Part shown: piece after piece, positions 20,753 to 30,430 of the stretch
Layout: every line of letters begins with the position of its first letter
Numbering within the stretch: the stretch's first letter is position 1
Assembly: GCF_013608025.1 (NCBI RefSeq)
Contig: NZ_VDLV01000004.1
Location: 203,695 to 267,694 of the forward strand
Origin: Pseudomonas brassicacearum subsp. neoaurantiaca
Lineage (GTDB): Bacteria; Pseudomonadota; Gammaproteobacteria; Pseudomonadales; Pseudomonadaceae
DNA length: 64,000 bases
Direction of reading: 5' to 3'
The notes under the pieces: generated by a model
Told to the model about the DNA's origin: nothing
The model's database searches: none
The model's input: the letters and a program-made list of their open reading frames with translations, nothing else
Program-made: the position numbers and the translations under genes

Positions 20753-20782
20753 CAAGACTTTCTTGGGAGGGTTTCGCCCTCC

Positions 20783-20806
20783 AGCGGGAGCAAGCTCCCT
20801 CGCCAC
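20783..20806. repeat. Single REP, GTGGCGAGGGAG family
   Basis: One unpaired family-A palindrome in the zipA-ligA gap. Confidence 0.82.
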
Positions 20807-20838
20807 AAAAGGCCCCAGCCATAAAGACTCTGGCGACC

Positions 20839-21684
20839 TCAGCGCTTCTGGGTCAGCGCACGGCGCTCGAATTCGACGATGCGCTGGCGGTAGTGCTCGA
20901 TCGTCTGGGCGGTCAGCACGCTGCGCTGATCATCCTTCAATTCACCGTTGAGCTCCTGGGACAGCTTGCGCGCCGCTGCAACCATCACGTCAAAGGCCTG
21001 CTTGGGATGGCGTGGGCCTGGCAGGCCGAGGAAGAAACTCACCGCCGGGGTGCTGAAGTGGTCGATGTCATCGAGGTCGAACACACCAGGCTTGACCGCG
21101 TTGGCCATGGAGAACAACACCTCGCCATTGCCGGCCATGCTTTCGTGGCGATGGAAAATGTCCATTTCGCCAAAGCGCAGGCCGCTTTCGAGGATGTTCT
21201 GCAGCAGCGCCGGGCCCTTGAAGCCGGCCGGGTCGCGGCAGATCACGCTGATCACCAGCACTTCTTCAGCCTGGGCCTGTTCCTTGTCGGCGCTGGAAGG
21301 CTTGCTCTCGTCCGGGAAGTCGCCGTCACGACTGCTGAAGCCCGGGCCGCCATCGAGATCCAGGTTCAGGTTCAAATCGCCCTGGGACGGCTCGCTGTTG
21401 CGCTTGCCGCGCTTGGAACCCGATTCCCGTGGCTCACGCGCAGGCGCGCTCATCGACGGCAAGTCATGCTCGTCCAGCTGCGGCTCCTTGTGGGTGTCCA
21501 GCACCCGTGGCGGGCCCAGCAGTTCGGCGCTGTCATCCTCATCAGGCAGGTTAGACAGGCTGCGATCCAGGCGAAACTTGAGTTTCCCCTTGCCGCCGCG
21601 CATGCGACGCCAGCCGTCGAAAAGAATACCGGCAATGACAATGATGCCGATGACGATCAGCCACTCGCGCAGACCGATTTCCAT
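20839..21684 (-). CDS. zipA: Cell division protein ZipA
   Basis: Anchors FtsZ to the inner membrane in the divisome. It has 281 residues. An N-terminal membrane helix (about 5-22, [15 protein letters not shown]) is followed by a basic stretch and a charged Pro-rich linker. The C-terminal ZipA FtsZ-binding domain starts near residue 145 ([26 protein letters not shown]). The smc-zipA-ligA order is conserved in gammaproteobacteria. There are 257 bases between smc and zipA here, so zipA probably has its own promoter. Confidence 0.96.
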   Translation of the reverse strand: MEIGLREWLIVIGIIVIAGILFDGWRRMRGGKGKLKFRLDRSLSNLPDEDDSAELLGPPRVLDTHKEPQLDEHDLPSMSAPAREPRESGSKRGKRNSEPSQGDLNLNLDLDGGPGFSSRDGDFPDESKPSSADKEQAQAEEVLVISVICRDPAGFKGPALLQNILESGLRFGEMDIFHRHESMAGNGEVLFSMANAVKPGVFDLDDIDHFSTPAVSFFLGLPGPRHPKQAFDVMVAAARKLSQELNGELKDDQRSVLTAQTIEHYRQRIVEFERRALTQKR

Positions 21685-21941
21685 GTAATCCCGTGCCTCT
21701 ATAAAAATGCTGAAAAATAAGGGGCTTAGCTATTTGCAAACCGCTTTAAAACGTGGCGCCAACTCTATGTTCTGAATGGCGTTTTGCCCACGCATACGAA
21801 AAATTGACATTAAACTAGCACGACCAAAGATAACTTTACACCGTCTGTCGCATAGGCTTGTGCCCAATCTGTGAATTGACCATCAGCCCCAACGGTAAAA
21901 AATACCTACAGCGTTACAAGTAGAAGCCCTACAACCTGTCT

Positions 21942-24900
21942 TCAGGCATCCACCATCGCCATGGCTTCCTCCACATCCACCGCCACCAGTCGCGAGCAGC
22001 CGGGCTCATGCATGGTCACCCCCATCAACTGATCGGCCATCTCCATGGCGATCTTGTTGTGGGTGATATAGATGAACTGCACTGTCTCAGACATCTCCTT
22101 CACCAGCCGTGCGTAACGGCCTACGTTGGCGTCGTCCAATGGTGCATCGACTTCATCGAGCATGCAGAACGGTGCCGGGTTCAGTTTGAAGATGGCGAAG
22201 ACCAGGGCCAATGCCGTCAGCGCTTTTTCACCGCCGGAGAGCAAATGAATGGTGCTGTTCTTCTTGCCGGGAGGACGCGCCATGATTGTCACCCCAGTAT
22301 CGAGTAGATCTTCGCCCGTCAGTTCCAAATAGGCGCTGCCGCCACCAAAAACTTTTGGGAAAAGTGCCTGCAAACCGCCGTTGATCTGATCAAAGGTATC
22401 CTTGAAGCGGTTGCGGGTTTCCTTGTCGATCTTGCGGATGACGTTTTCCAGGGTTTCCAGCGCCTCTACCAGATCGTCGTTCTGAGCATCCAGGTAGCGC
22501 TTGCGCTCGGACTGCTGCTGGTATTCGTCGATAGCGGCCAGGTTGATCGCCCCCAGGCGCTGAATGCGCTGGGCAATGCGCTCCAGCTCTTCCTCGGCAT
22601 CCTTCTCGTTCGCCCCGGCCACCAACGTTGCGAGCACCCCGTTGAGGTCGTAGCCGTCCTCCAGCAACTGGTCCTGCAAGGCCTTGCGGCGCACGGTCAG
22701 GGCTTGCCATTCCATGCGCTGCTGTTCCATCTGGCCGCGGATCAGTTGCGATTGCTGCTCGGCCTGGCTACGGCGCTTCTCGGCGTCGCGCAATTCGCGG
22801 TCGGCGTCTTCCAGGGCGATCTGCGCGGTCTTGAGTTCTTCGTCGACGCTCATGCGTTTATCGAGCAATTCTTCAAGCTTGAGGCGCAACTCTTCCAGCG
22901 GCGCCTCGCCCTCCTCCAGATTCAGGCTCAACTGTTCACGTTTTTCGGTCAGGCGCTCGGACTGCATTTCCAGGCGTTCCAAGGCCTGGCGGGTGGAATC
23001 GTATTGCGCCTTGAGCGAGCCCAGGCGTACCGCCAATTGGTGAGCATGATCCTTGTGCTGACGCGCTTCCTGGCGCACGCGGTCGAGGCGTTCACGCAGG
23101 CTGTCGCGCTGGGCCAGCAGCAATTCACGCTGCTCGGTATCCAGCGCCATCGCGTCGAGGGCTTCCTGCAATTGCAGACGCGCCTCGCCGATCTGTTCGT
23201 GTTCCAGCGCCCGCTGCTCGCCCAACTCGGCGATTTCCTCATCGAGACGGCTGCGGCGCAGGGCCAATTGTTCGACCTTCGCCTTGCCGGCCGACAGCTG
23301 CGCCTTGAGTTCGCCCTGTTGGCGCGCTTCGTCCTGCAACAAGCGACGCAAATGTTCGCGGCCGTTTTCCTGCTGACGCTGTTGCGCCCGCAGGTTCTGC
23401 AATTCGGTTTCCAGGGCTTCGACGCTGGCCTCGCGCTCTTCGCGCTCGGCGCCCAGGCGCTGGATTTCCTGGCCGCGAGCGAGCATGCCGCTCTCCGCTT
23501 CGCTGGCCCGGCGCACCCGCAGGAAATGCCGGCCGACCCAATATCCGTCACGACTGATCAGGCTTTCGCCGGCCGCCAGTTGCCCGCGCAAGGCCAAGGC
23601 CTGCTCGAGGCTGTCCACTGGCTTGACCTGCCCCAGCCAGGGCGATAGATCGACTTGGGCTTCGACTTTGTCCAACAAGCTGCCCGGCACCCGCACCCCG
23701 TCACCGGCCGGGCTGAGCAAGCGCAGATCACCTTGGCTGAAGCCAGAAAGGTCGAAGCCGGCGAAATCATCCACCAGCACCGCTTGAAGGTCGGCGCCCA
23801 GTACGGTCTCCACCGCCAACTCCCAACCGGTATCGACCTTCAGGCCTTCGGCCAATCGAGGATGCTCGGCCAGATGCTGGTCACGCAGCCATTCGGCGGT
23901 GCCGGTGCCCGGGTCCAGCGCGGCTTGCTGCAAGGCTTCCAGCGAGGCCAGGCGTCCATTGAGCCGCTGCAATTCACCCTGGGCCTGTTGCTGGTTCTGC
24001 AAGGCCAGTTGCAAGGCCTGGCGCAGTTGCTCGAGGCGTTCGACCTGGGCGTCTTCGCTGGCCTGCAAATCTTCGAGCGTGGCTTCGCTGGTGGCGAGTT
24101 GCTCGCTCAGCTCCAGGATGGCGGCATCTTCCGGGTCTGCCGCGAGCAATGCACGCTCTTCGGACTGACGCCGTTGACGCTCGGCCAGGCGCTCCATGCT
24201 GGTTTCGAGTTGCTGGATCCGCGACTGCTGGACTTCAGCCTGGCGCCGCGGCTCGGCGGAGGTCAGGTTGAAGCTGTCCCACTGCTCTTGCCAACCGTGC
24301 ATGGTCAGCTCGGCTTCTTCCAGCGCTGCGGCAGCCTCTTCGGCGGCGGCGCTGGTGAGTTCCTGCTCTGGCGTGAGCCGTTCAAGCTCTTCGCCAAGGG
24401 TCAGCAATAATGTGCGGTCGTGGCCCAGGTGGGATTCGGTTTCCAGACGCGCGCGCTCGGCTTCCTTCAAGTCATCCTGCAACTGGCGCAAGCGCTGCTG
24501 ACCGTGCTGGATGCTTTGTTCGACCCGGGCAATGTCACCGCCCACCGAATAGAAACGCCCTTGCACCAGATTGAAGCGTTCGGACAGGTCGTGATGCCCA
24601 TCGCGCAGGCGCTCGATGGCGGCATCGGCGTTGCGTTGTTCGGCCACCAGCGCTTCGAAGCTGACTTCCTGGTTGCCGATGACCGCCTCGCGTTGGCCAA
24701 CCTGCTCGTTCAACGCCTGCCAGCGCAGGGCCGACAACTGTGCCTTGAGTTGGCGCTCCTCGCCTTTGTACTCCTGGTATTTCTTCGCGGCTTCAGCCTG
24801 ACGGTACAAGCGTTCGAGTTGGCGCTCGAGTTCTTCGCGAAGGTCGGTCAGGCGGGCGAGGTTTTCGTGGGTTCGACGGATGCGGTTTTCGGTCTCGCGG

Positions 24901-25430
24901 CGCCGCTCCTTGTATTTGGAGATACCGGCAGCTTCCTCGATGAAATTGCGTAGGTCTTCAGGCTTGGCCTCGATCAGCTTGGAGATCATGCCCTGTTCGA
25001 TGATCGAATAGCTGCGTGGACCCAGGCCGGTGCCAAGGAAGATATCGGTGATATCGCGACGGCGGCACTTGGCGCCGTTGAGGAAGTAACTGTTCTGGCT
25101 GTCGCGGGTCACTTTGCGCCGAATGGAAATTTCCGCGTAGGCCGCGTACTCGCCGATCAGCGTGCCGTCAGAGTTATCGAAGACCAGCTCGATGCTCGCC
25201 TGGCTCACCGGTTTGCGACTGGTGGAGCCATTGAAGATGACGTCGGTCATCGACTCGCCGCGCAAGTTCTTGGCCGAGCTTTCGCCCATCACCCAACGCA
25301 CGGCGTCGATGATGTTCGACTTGCCGCAGCCATTGGGCCCGACCACTGCCGCCATGTTGCTGGGGAAGTTCACCGTGGTCGGATCGACGAACGATTTGAA
25401 CCCCGCCAGCTTGATGCACTTGAGACGCAT
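21942..25430 (-). CDS. smc: Chromosome partition protein SMC
   Basis: Chromosome-condensing ATPase of 1162 residues. Walker A (VVGPNGCGKSNIIDAVRWVMGE) is at the N-terminus. Two long coiled coils flank a hinge (about residues 490-650). The C-terminal head carries the signature LLSGGEKALTALAL and Walker B (FCMLDEVDAPLDDANV). I chose the start MRLKCIKLAGFKSFV at 25430. It begins 2 bases after the stop of the GntR gene, so the two are likely co-transcribed and coupled. Confidence 0.97.
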   Translation of the reverse strand: MRLKCIKLAGFKSFVDPTTVNFPSNMAAVVGPNGCGKSNIIDAVRWVMGESSAKNLRGESMTDVIFNGSTSRKPVSQASIELVFDNSDGTLIGEYAAYAEISIRRKVTRDSQNSYFLNGAKCRRRDITDIFLGTGLGPRSYSIIEQGMISKLIEAKPEDLRNFIEEAAGISKYKERRRETENRIRRTHENLARLTDLREELERQLERLYRQAEAAKKYQEYKGEERQLKAQLSALRWQALNEQVGQREAVIGNQEVSFEALVAEQRNADAAIERLRDGHHDLSERFNLVQGRFYSVGGDIARVEQSIQHGQQRLRQLQDDLKEAERARLETESHLGHDRTLLLTLGEELERLTPEQELTSAAAEEAAAALEEAELTMHGWQEQWDSFNLTSAEPRRQAEVQQSRIQQLETSMERLAERQRRQSEERALLAADPEDAAILELSEQLATSEATLEDLQASEDAQVERLEQLRQALQLALQNQQQAQGELQRLNGRLASLEALQQAALDPGTGTAEWLRDQHLAEHPRLAEGLKVDTGWELAVETVLGADLQAVLVDDFAGFDLSGFSQGDLRLLSPAGDGVRVPGSLLDKVEAQVDLSPWLGQVKPVDSLEQALALRGQLAAGESLISRDGYWVGRHFLRVRRASEAESGMLARGQEIQRLGAEREEREASVEALETELQNLRAQQRQQENGREHLRRLLQDEARQQGELKAQLSAGKAKVEQLALRRSRLDEEIAELGEQRALEHEQIGEARLQLQEALDAMALDTEQRELLLAQRDSLRERLDRVRQEARQHKDHAHQLAVRLGSLKAQYDSTRQALERLEMQSERLTEKREQLSLNLEEGEAPLEELRLKLEELLDKRMSVDEELKTAQIALEDADRELRDAEKRRSQAEQQSQLIRGQMEQQRMEWQALTVRRKALQDQLLEDGYDLNGVLATLVAGANEKDAEEELERIAQRIQRLGAINLAAIDEYQQQSERKRYLDAQNDDLVEALETLENVIRKIDKETRNRFKDTFDQINGGLQALFPKVFGGGSAYLELTGEDLLDTGVTIMARPPGKKNSTIHLLSGGEKALTALALVFAIFKLNPAPFCMLDEVDAPLDDANVGRYARLVKEMSETVQFIYITHNKIAMEMADQLMGVTMHEPGCSRLVAVDVEEAMAMVDA

Positions 25431-25432
25431 GT

Positions 25433-26092
25433 TCAGGCCTTCGTCAGGGCTGAAACCACCAGATCGCAACTGCGCTGGGCGTAGGCCGTCAGCACGATGC
25501 GGATCTGCGGCAAATCACGGGCCAGCACCGCGACGAGCAGGCGCTGGAACAGGTCGAGGAATTCGCTCATTTCGGCCTTGCGCTGTTCCAAGGCCAGGAA
25601 GTAGGCGCGGCTCATGGCCGGCTGCAGGTTCTCGACGGTTTCCTGCAAGTATGGATTGTTGGCAAAGGGATACGCGGCGCGCATCACGCTGAAGCTTTCA
25701 TCGACAAAGGTACGGATGTCCTGGCGCGCGTAGGCATCGTTGAGGCGCTGCTGGATCGCGACGAACGGCGCCATGTCGGCCTGTTCTTTCCACCCATGGG
25801 CCACGGCGTTGCCAAGCAGGATGTACAGCTCGCTCATCAATGCACAAAGACTGCGCACGTTGTGCTCAGTCAACTCGGTGACATGCGCCCCACGGCGCGG
25901 CAGGATCGCGATCAAATGGCGTCGTTCCAGGATCAGCAAGGCCTCGCGGACCGAACCACGGCTGACATTGAGCGCCAGCGTGACCTTTTGCTCCTGGATG
26001 CGCTCTCCCGGCTTCATTTCGCCGCGAATGATGCGCTCGGCGAGGTGATGGGCGATTTGCTCGGCGAGGCTGTCCGGGGCCTTGAACGTCAT
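25433..26092 (-). CDS. GntR-family (FCD) transcriptional regulator
   Basis: A 219-residue regulator with an N-terminal winged helix-turn-helix (about 5-70, SRGSVREALLILERRHLIAILPRRGAHV) and a C-terminal all-helical FCD ligand-binding domain. It lies directly upstream of smc and divergent to xdhA. The gap of about 370 bases toward xdhA contains tandem dyads over a promoter, so this is one candidate for their regulator. Xanthine dehydrogenase genes next to GntR regulators are common in pseudomonads. Its ligand is not known. Confidence 0.9.
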   Translation of the reverse strand: MTFKAPDSLAEQIAHHLAERIIRGEMKPGERIQEQKVTLALNVSRGSVREALLILERRHLIAILPRRGAHVTELTEHNVRSLCALMSELYILLGNAVAHGWKEQADMAPFVAIQQRLNDAYARQDIRTFVDESFSVMRAAYPFANNPYLQETVENLQPAMSRAYFLALEQRKAEMSEFLDLFQRLLVAVLARDLPQIRIVLTAYAQRSCDLVVSALTKA

Positions 26093-26228
26093 GGTTGTCC
26101 TTCAAACTCTTCGATCTGCACAAGCGGCGCAGTGTAGCGCACTCGATACGTCATGGCGCAGGGCCTCTACCGGGTTTTTGGCACGATATAAGCAAAAAAA
26201 TTTGAGCCCTCTTCCTGAAACAGACCCT

Positions 26229-26318
26229 GTGGGAGCGAGCTTGCTCGCGATAGCGGTCTGTGAGCTTGCATCCATACTGAATGTACCGCCGTCATCGCGA
26301 GCAAGCTCGGCTCCCACA
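26229..26318. repeat. REP pair, TGTGGGAGCGAG family
   Basis: Inverted family-B pair between the GntR gene and xdhA. The right copy carries a one-base insertion (GCTCGGCTCCC). Confidence 0.85.
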
Positions 26319-26367
26319 GGGTTCTACAGTGTCCATAGATCGTTGTTCATCGACCGAATGGATTTTC

Positions 26368-26418
26368 TTGACCTTTAAGTCAGAAAATCATTGACCGAAA
26401 AGTCAGAACTGCTAAATT
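26368..26418 (+). promoter_or_regulatory. Tandem dyads over the xdhA promoter
   Basis: Two dyads of the form TGAC-N6-GTCA lie at 26369-26382 and 26392-26405, repeating with a 23-base period (about two helical turns). The second overlaps a -35 TTGACC (26391-26396), 16 bases before a -10 TAAATT (26413-26418). This arrangement suggests a repressor operator. The binding protein is unknown. The GntR proteins at 25433-26092 and 32714-33478 are candidates. Confidence 0.65.
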
Positions 26419-26461
26419 CAGCCCACGTCGATACAACAATAATGAATCTGCGAGGCCTTCC

Positions 26462-27916
26462 GTGATCCAGTTTTTACTCAACCAGGAACTCCGTAGCGAG
26501 CACGCCCTGGACCCGAACCTGACTGTGCTCAACTATTTGCGCGAGCACGTTGGCAAACCCGGCACCAAGGAAGGCTGCGCCAGCGGCGACTGCGGTGCGT
26601 GCACGGTGGTGGTGGGCGAATTGGAAACGGACGCGGATGGTCGCGAACGCGTTCGCTACCGCAGCCTCAATTCGTGCCTGACGTTCGTTTCGTCGTTGCA
26701 CGGCAAGCAATTGATCAGCGTCGAAGACCTCAAGCACAACGGCCAACTGCACAGCGTCCAGCAGGCCATGGTCGATTGCCACGGTTCGCAATGCGGTTTC
26801 TGCACGCCGGGTTTCGTCATGTCGCTGTTCGCCTTGCAGAAGAACAGCGAACAACCCGACGCTCACAAGGCCCATGAAGCGTTGGCCGGCAACCTTTGCC
26901 GCTGCACCGGCTACCGGCCGATCCTGGCCGCCGCCGAGCAGGCATGTTGCGGCAAGCAAACCGATCAGTTCGACGCCCGCGAGGCCGAAACCATTTCCCG
27001 CCTGAAAGCCATCGCGCCGACCGAAACCGGTGAACTCAACAGCGGCGACAAGCGTTGCCTGGTCCCGCTGACCGTTGCCGACCTGGCCGATCTCTACGAT
27101 GCTTATCCGCAAGCGCGCCTGCTGGCCGGCGGCACCGACCTGGCCCTGGAAGTCACACAATTTCATCGCACCCTGCCGGTGATGATCTATGTGGGCAACG
27201 TCGCCGAACTCAAGCGCATCGAGCGTTTCGACGATCGCCTGGAAATCGGTGCCGCCACCCCGCTTTCCGATTGCTATGAAGCCCTGCAAGCCGAATACCC
27301 GGACTTCGGCGAACTGCTCCAGCGCTTCGCCTCGTTGCAGATCCGCAACCAGGGCACCCTGGGCGGCAATATCGGCAACGCCTCGCCGATTGGCGACTCA
27401 CCGCCCTTGCTGATCGCTCTCGGCGCGCAAATCGTGCTGTGCAAAGGCCAGGTTCGTCGCACGCTGGCCCTGGAAGACTATTTCCTCGATTACCGGGTCA
27501 CCGCCCGGCAGGAAAGCGAATTCATCGAAAAGATCATCGTGCCCCGGGCCAGCGCCGAGCAGGCGTTCCGCGCCTACAAGGTTTCCAAACGACTGGACGA
27601 TGACATTTCCGCAGTCTGCGCGGCATTCAACCTGCGCATCGAAAACGGTGTGGTCCAAGACGCTCGTATCGCCTTCGGCGGAATGGCCGCCACACCCAAG
27701 CGCGCCAAGCATTGCGAAGCCGTCCTGATCGGTGCGCCCTGGAAAAACAGCACCGTCGAGCGCGCCTGCCTCGCCCTGGCCGAGGACTTCACACCCCTTT
27801 CGGACTTCCGCGCCAGCAAGGAATATCGCCTGCTCAGCGCCCGCAACCTGCTGCGCAAATACTTCATCGAGCTGCAAACGCCGCACATCGAGACTCGGGT
27901 GACCGCTTATGTCTAA
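26462..27916 (+). CDS. xdhA: Xanthine dehydrogenase small subunit (2Fe-2S and FAD)
   Basis: Electron-transfer subunit of xanthine dehydrogenase, which oxidises hypoxanthine and xanthine to urate. It has 484 residues. The plant-type 2Fe-2S motif is CASGDCGAC with a later Cys, and the second cluster uses CGFC and CRC. An FAD domain follows, with LLAGGTDLALEV and GTLGGNIGNASPIGDSPP, then a CO-dehydrogenase flavoprotein C-terminal domain. The start is GTG 26462. The gene overlaps xdhB by 8 bases. Confidence 0.96.
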   Translation: MIQFLLNQELRSEHALDPNLTVLNYLREHVGKPGTKEGCASGDCGACTVVVGELETDADGRERVRYRSLNSCLTFVSSLHGKQLISVEDLKHNGQLHSVQQAMVDCHGSQCGFCTPGFVMSLFALQKNSEQPDAHKAHEALAGNLCRCTGYRPILAAAEQACCGKQTDQFDAREAETISRLKAIAPTETGELNSGDKRCLVPLTVADLADLYDAYPQARLLAGGTDLALEVTQFHRTLPVMIYVGNVAELKRIERFDDRLEIGAATPLSDCYEALQAEYPDFGELLQRFASLQIRNQGTLGGNIGNASPIGDSPPLLIALGAQIVLCKGQVRRTLALEDYFLDYRVTARQESEFIEKIIVPRASAEQAFRAYKVSKRLDDDISAVCAAFNLRIENGVVQDARIAFGGMAATPKRAKHCEAVLIGAPWKNSTVERACLALAEDFTPLSDFRASKEYRLLSARNLLRKYFIELQTPHIETRVTAYV

Positions 27917-30308
27917 CCATCACGCCGTAGAGAAGACCCAAGCCGAACTGGCCGAACTGTTCGCCCGCGACCTCACCACCGGCGTGGGCCGCAGCGTCAA
28001 GCACGACAGCGCCGCCAAGCACGTGTCCGGCGAAGCGCAGTACATCGATGACCGCCTGGAATTCCCCAACCAGTTGCACGTCTACGCCCGGCTGTCGGAC
28101 CGCGCCCACGCCAGGATCCTGCGCATCGACACCGCGCCCTGCTACGCCTTCGAAGGCGTGCGCATCGCCATTACCCACCAGGATATTCCCGGCCTGAAGG
28201 ACATCGGCCCGCTGCTGCCCGGTGACCCGCTGCTGGCGATCAACGATGTGCAGTTCGTCGGCCAACCGGTGCTGGCCGTCGCGGCCAAGGACCTTGAGAC
28301 TGCTCGCAAGGCAGCGATGGCGGCGATCATTGAATACGAAGACCTCGAACCGGTGCTGGACGTCGTCGAGGCGCTGCGCAAGCGGCACTTCATGCTCGAC
28401 AGCCACACCCACCAGCGCGGCGATTCAGCCACCGCATTGGCGAGTGCCGAGCATCGCATCCAGGGCTCGCTGCACATCGGCGGCCAGGAACACTTTTACC
28501 TGGAAACCCAGATCTCCTCGGTGATGCCCACCGAGGACGGTGGCATGATCGTCTACTGCTCGACCCAGAACCCTACCGAAGTGCAGAAGCTGGTGGCCGA
28601 GGTATTGGGCGTATCGATGAATAAAGTCGTGGTGGACATGCGCCGCATGGGCGGAGGGTTCGGCGGCAAGGAAACCCAGGCCGCCAGCCCGGCGTGCCTG
28701 TGCGCCGTGATCGCACACCTCACCGGCCAGCCGACCAAGATGCGCCTGCCCCGCGTCGAAGACATGCTGATGACCGGCAAGCGCCACCCCTTCTACATCG
28801 AATACGACGTCGGCTTCGACAGCACCGGCCGCCTGCATGGCATCGCTCTTGAACTGGCCGGCAACTGTGGCTGCTCGCCGGACCTGTCGGCCTCGATCGT
28901 CGACCGGGCGATGTTCCATGCCGACAACGCCTATTACTTGGGCGATGCGACGATCAACGGGCACCGCTGCAAGACCAACACCGCGTCGAACACCGCCTAT
29001 CGGGGCTTCGGCGGGCCTCAAGGCATGGTCGCCATCGAGGAAGTGATGGACGCCATCGCACGGCACTTGGGGCTCGATCCGCTGGCGGTGCGCAAGGCCA
29101 ACTATTACGGCAAGACCGAGCGCAACGTCACGCATTACTACCAGACCGTCGAGCACAACATGCTCGAAGAGATGACCGCCGAGCTTGAACAAAGCAGCCA
29201 ATATGCCGAGCGCCGCGAAGCGATCCGCCGCTACAACGCCAACAGCCCGATCCTCAAAAAGGGCTTGGCGCTGACGCCCGTGAAGTTCGGCATCTCGTTC
29301 ACCGCCAGCTTCCTCAACCAGGCCGGGGCGCTGATACACGTCTACACCGACGGCAGCATCCACCTCAACCATGGCGGCACGGAAATGGGCCAGGGCCTGA
29401 ACACCAAGGTCGCCCAAGTGGTGGCCGAGGTGTTCCAGGTGGAAATGGACCGCGTACAGATCACCGCGACCAACACCGACAAAGTCCCGAACACCTCGCC
29501 GACCGCGGCATCGAGCGGTGCCGACCTGAACGGCAAGGCCGCGCAGAATGCCGCCGAAACCATCAAGCGACGCCTGGTGGAGTTCGCCGCGCGGCAGTAC
29601 AAAGTCAGCGAAGAAGACGTGGAATTCCACAACGGCCACGTGCGGGTGCGCGATCACATCCTGAGCTTCGAGGCACTGGTGCAGCAGGCGTATTTCGCCC
29701 AGGTCTCGCTGTCGAGCACCGGCTTCTACAAGACCCCTAAAATCTACTACGACCGCAGCCAGGCCCGTGGCCGGCCGTTCTATTACTACGCCTATGGCGC
29801 GGCGTGTGCCGAGGTGATCGTCGACACCCTCACCGGCGAGTACAAGATGCTGCGCACCGACATCCTCCACGACGTCGGCGCCTCGCTGAACCCGGCCATC
29901 GACGTCGGCCAGGTGGAGGGCGGCTTCATCCAGGGCATGGGCTGGCTGACCATGGAAGAACTGGTGTGGAACGACAAGGGCAAGCTGATGACCAATGGCC
30001 CGGCCAGCTACAAGATTCCCGCCGTCGCTGACATGCCTTTGGATTTGCGGGTCAAGTTGGTGGAAAACCGCAAGAACCCCGAAGACACAGTGTTCCATTC
30101 CAAAGCCGTGGGCGAACCGCCGTTCATGCTCGGCATCGCCGCGTGGTGCGCCATCAAGGACGCCGTGGCGAGCCTGGGGGATTACCGGCATCAACCAAGA
30201 ATCGACGCGCCGGCGACGCCGGAGCGGGTGTTGTGGGGGTGTGAGCAGATGCGTCAGTTGAAGACTGTGGAACCTGAGCAAGTTGAGGCCGAGTTGGCTC
30301 CGCTTTAG
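27909..30308 (+). CDS. xdhB: Xanthine dehydrogenase molybdopterin-binding subunit
   Basis: Catalytic subunit carrying the molybdenum cofactor, 799 residues. Family motifs are clear: GGGFGGKETQA, AYRGFGGPQGM, GTEMGQGLNTK, and the active-site Glu in AVGEPPFMLG. The start ATG 27909 overlaps the xdhA stop, indicating coupled translation of the two subunits. Confidence 0.97.
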   Translation: MSNHHAVEKTQAELAELFARDLTTGVGRSVKHDSAAKHVSGEAQYIDDRLEFPNQLHVYARLSDRAHARILRIDTAPCYAFEGVRIAITHQDIPGLKDIGPLLPGDPLLAINDVQFVGQPVLAVAAKDLETARKAAMAAIIEYEDLEPVLDVVEALRKRHFMLDSHTHQRGDSATALASAEHRIQGSLHIGGQEHFYLETQISSVMPTEDGGMIVYCSTQNPTEVQKLVAEVLGVSMNKVVVDMRRMGGGFGGKETQAASPACLCAVIAHLTGQPTKMRLPRVEDMLMTGKRHPFYIEYDVGFDSTGRLHGIALELAGNCGCSPDLSASIVDRAMFHADNAYYLGDATINGHRCKTNTASNTAYRGFGGPQGMVAIEEVMDAIARHLGLDPLAVRKANYYGKTERNVTHYYQTVEHNMLEEMTAELEQSSQYAERREAIRRYNANSPILKKGLALTPVKFGISFTASFLNQAGALIHVYTDGSIHLNHGGTEMGQGLNTKVAQVVAEVFQVEMDRVQITATNTDKVPNTSPTAASSGADLNGKAAQNAAETIKRRLVEFAARQYKVSEEDVEFHNGHVRVRDHILSFEALVQQAYFAQVSLSSTGFYKTPKIYYDRSQARGRPFYYYAYGAACAEVIVDTLTGEYKMLRTDILHDVGASLNPAIDVGQVEGGFIQGMGWLTMEELVWNDKGKLMTNGPASYKIPAVADMPLDLRVKLVENRKNPEDTVFHSKAVGEPPFMLGIAAWCAIKDAVASLGDYRHQPRIDAPATPERVLWGCEQMRQLKTVEPEQVEAELAPL

Positions 30309-30323
30309 GACCGCAGCGCCGCT

Positions 30324-30394
30324 TTCGCGAGCAAGCTCGCTCCCACAGGGGATTGTGAACACCGACCCTATGTGGGAGCGAGCTTGCTCGCGAT
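30324..30394. repeat. REP pair, TGTGGGAGCGAG family
   Basis: Inverted family-B pair between xdhB and xdhC, inside the presumed operon. Confidence 0.88.
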
Positions 30395-30430
30395 GAGGCC
30401 GGAACAGACAACAGAGATGTCGAGGTGAAT

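Noticed and set aside
21805..21833. TTGACA with an AT-rich follow-up in the smc-zipA gap as a forward promoter
   Set aside because: No matching -10 at proper spacing and no forward gene downstream.
28425..30362. 645-codon open frame opposite xdhB
   Set aside because: Shadow of xdhB with no domain pattern. It also runs into a REP element.
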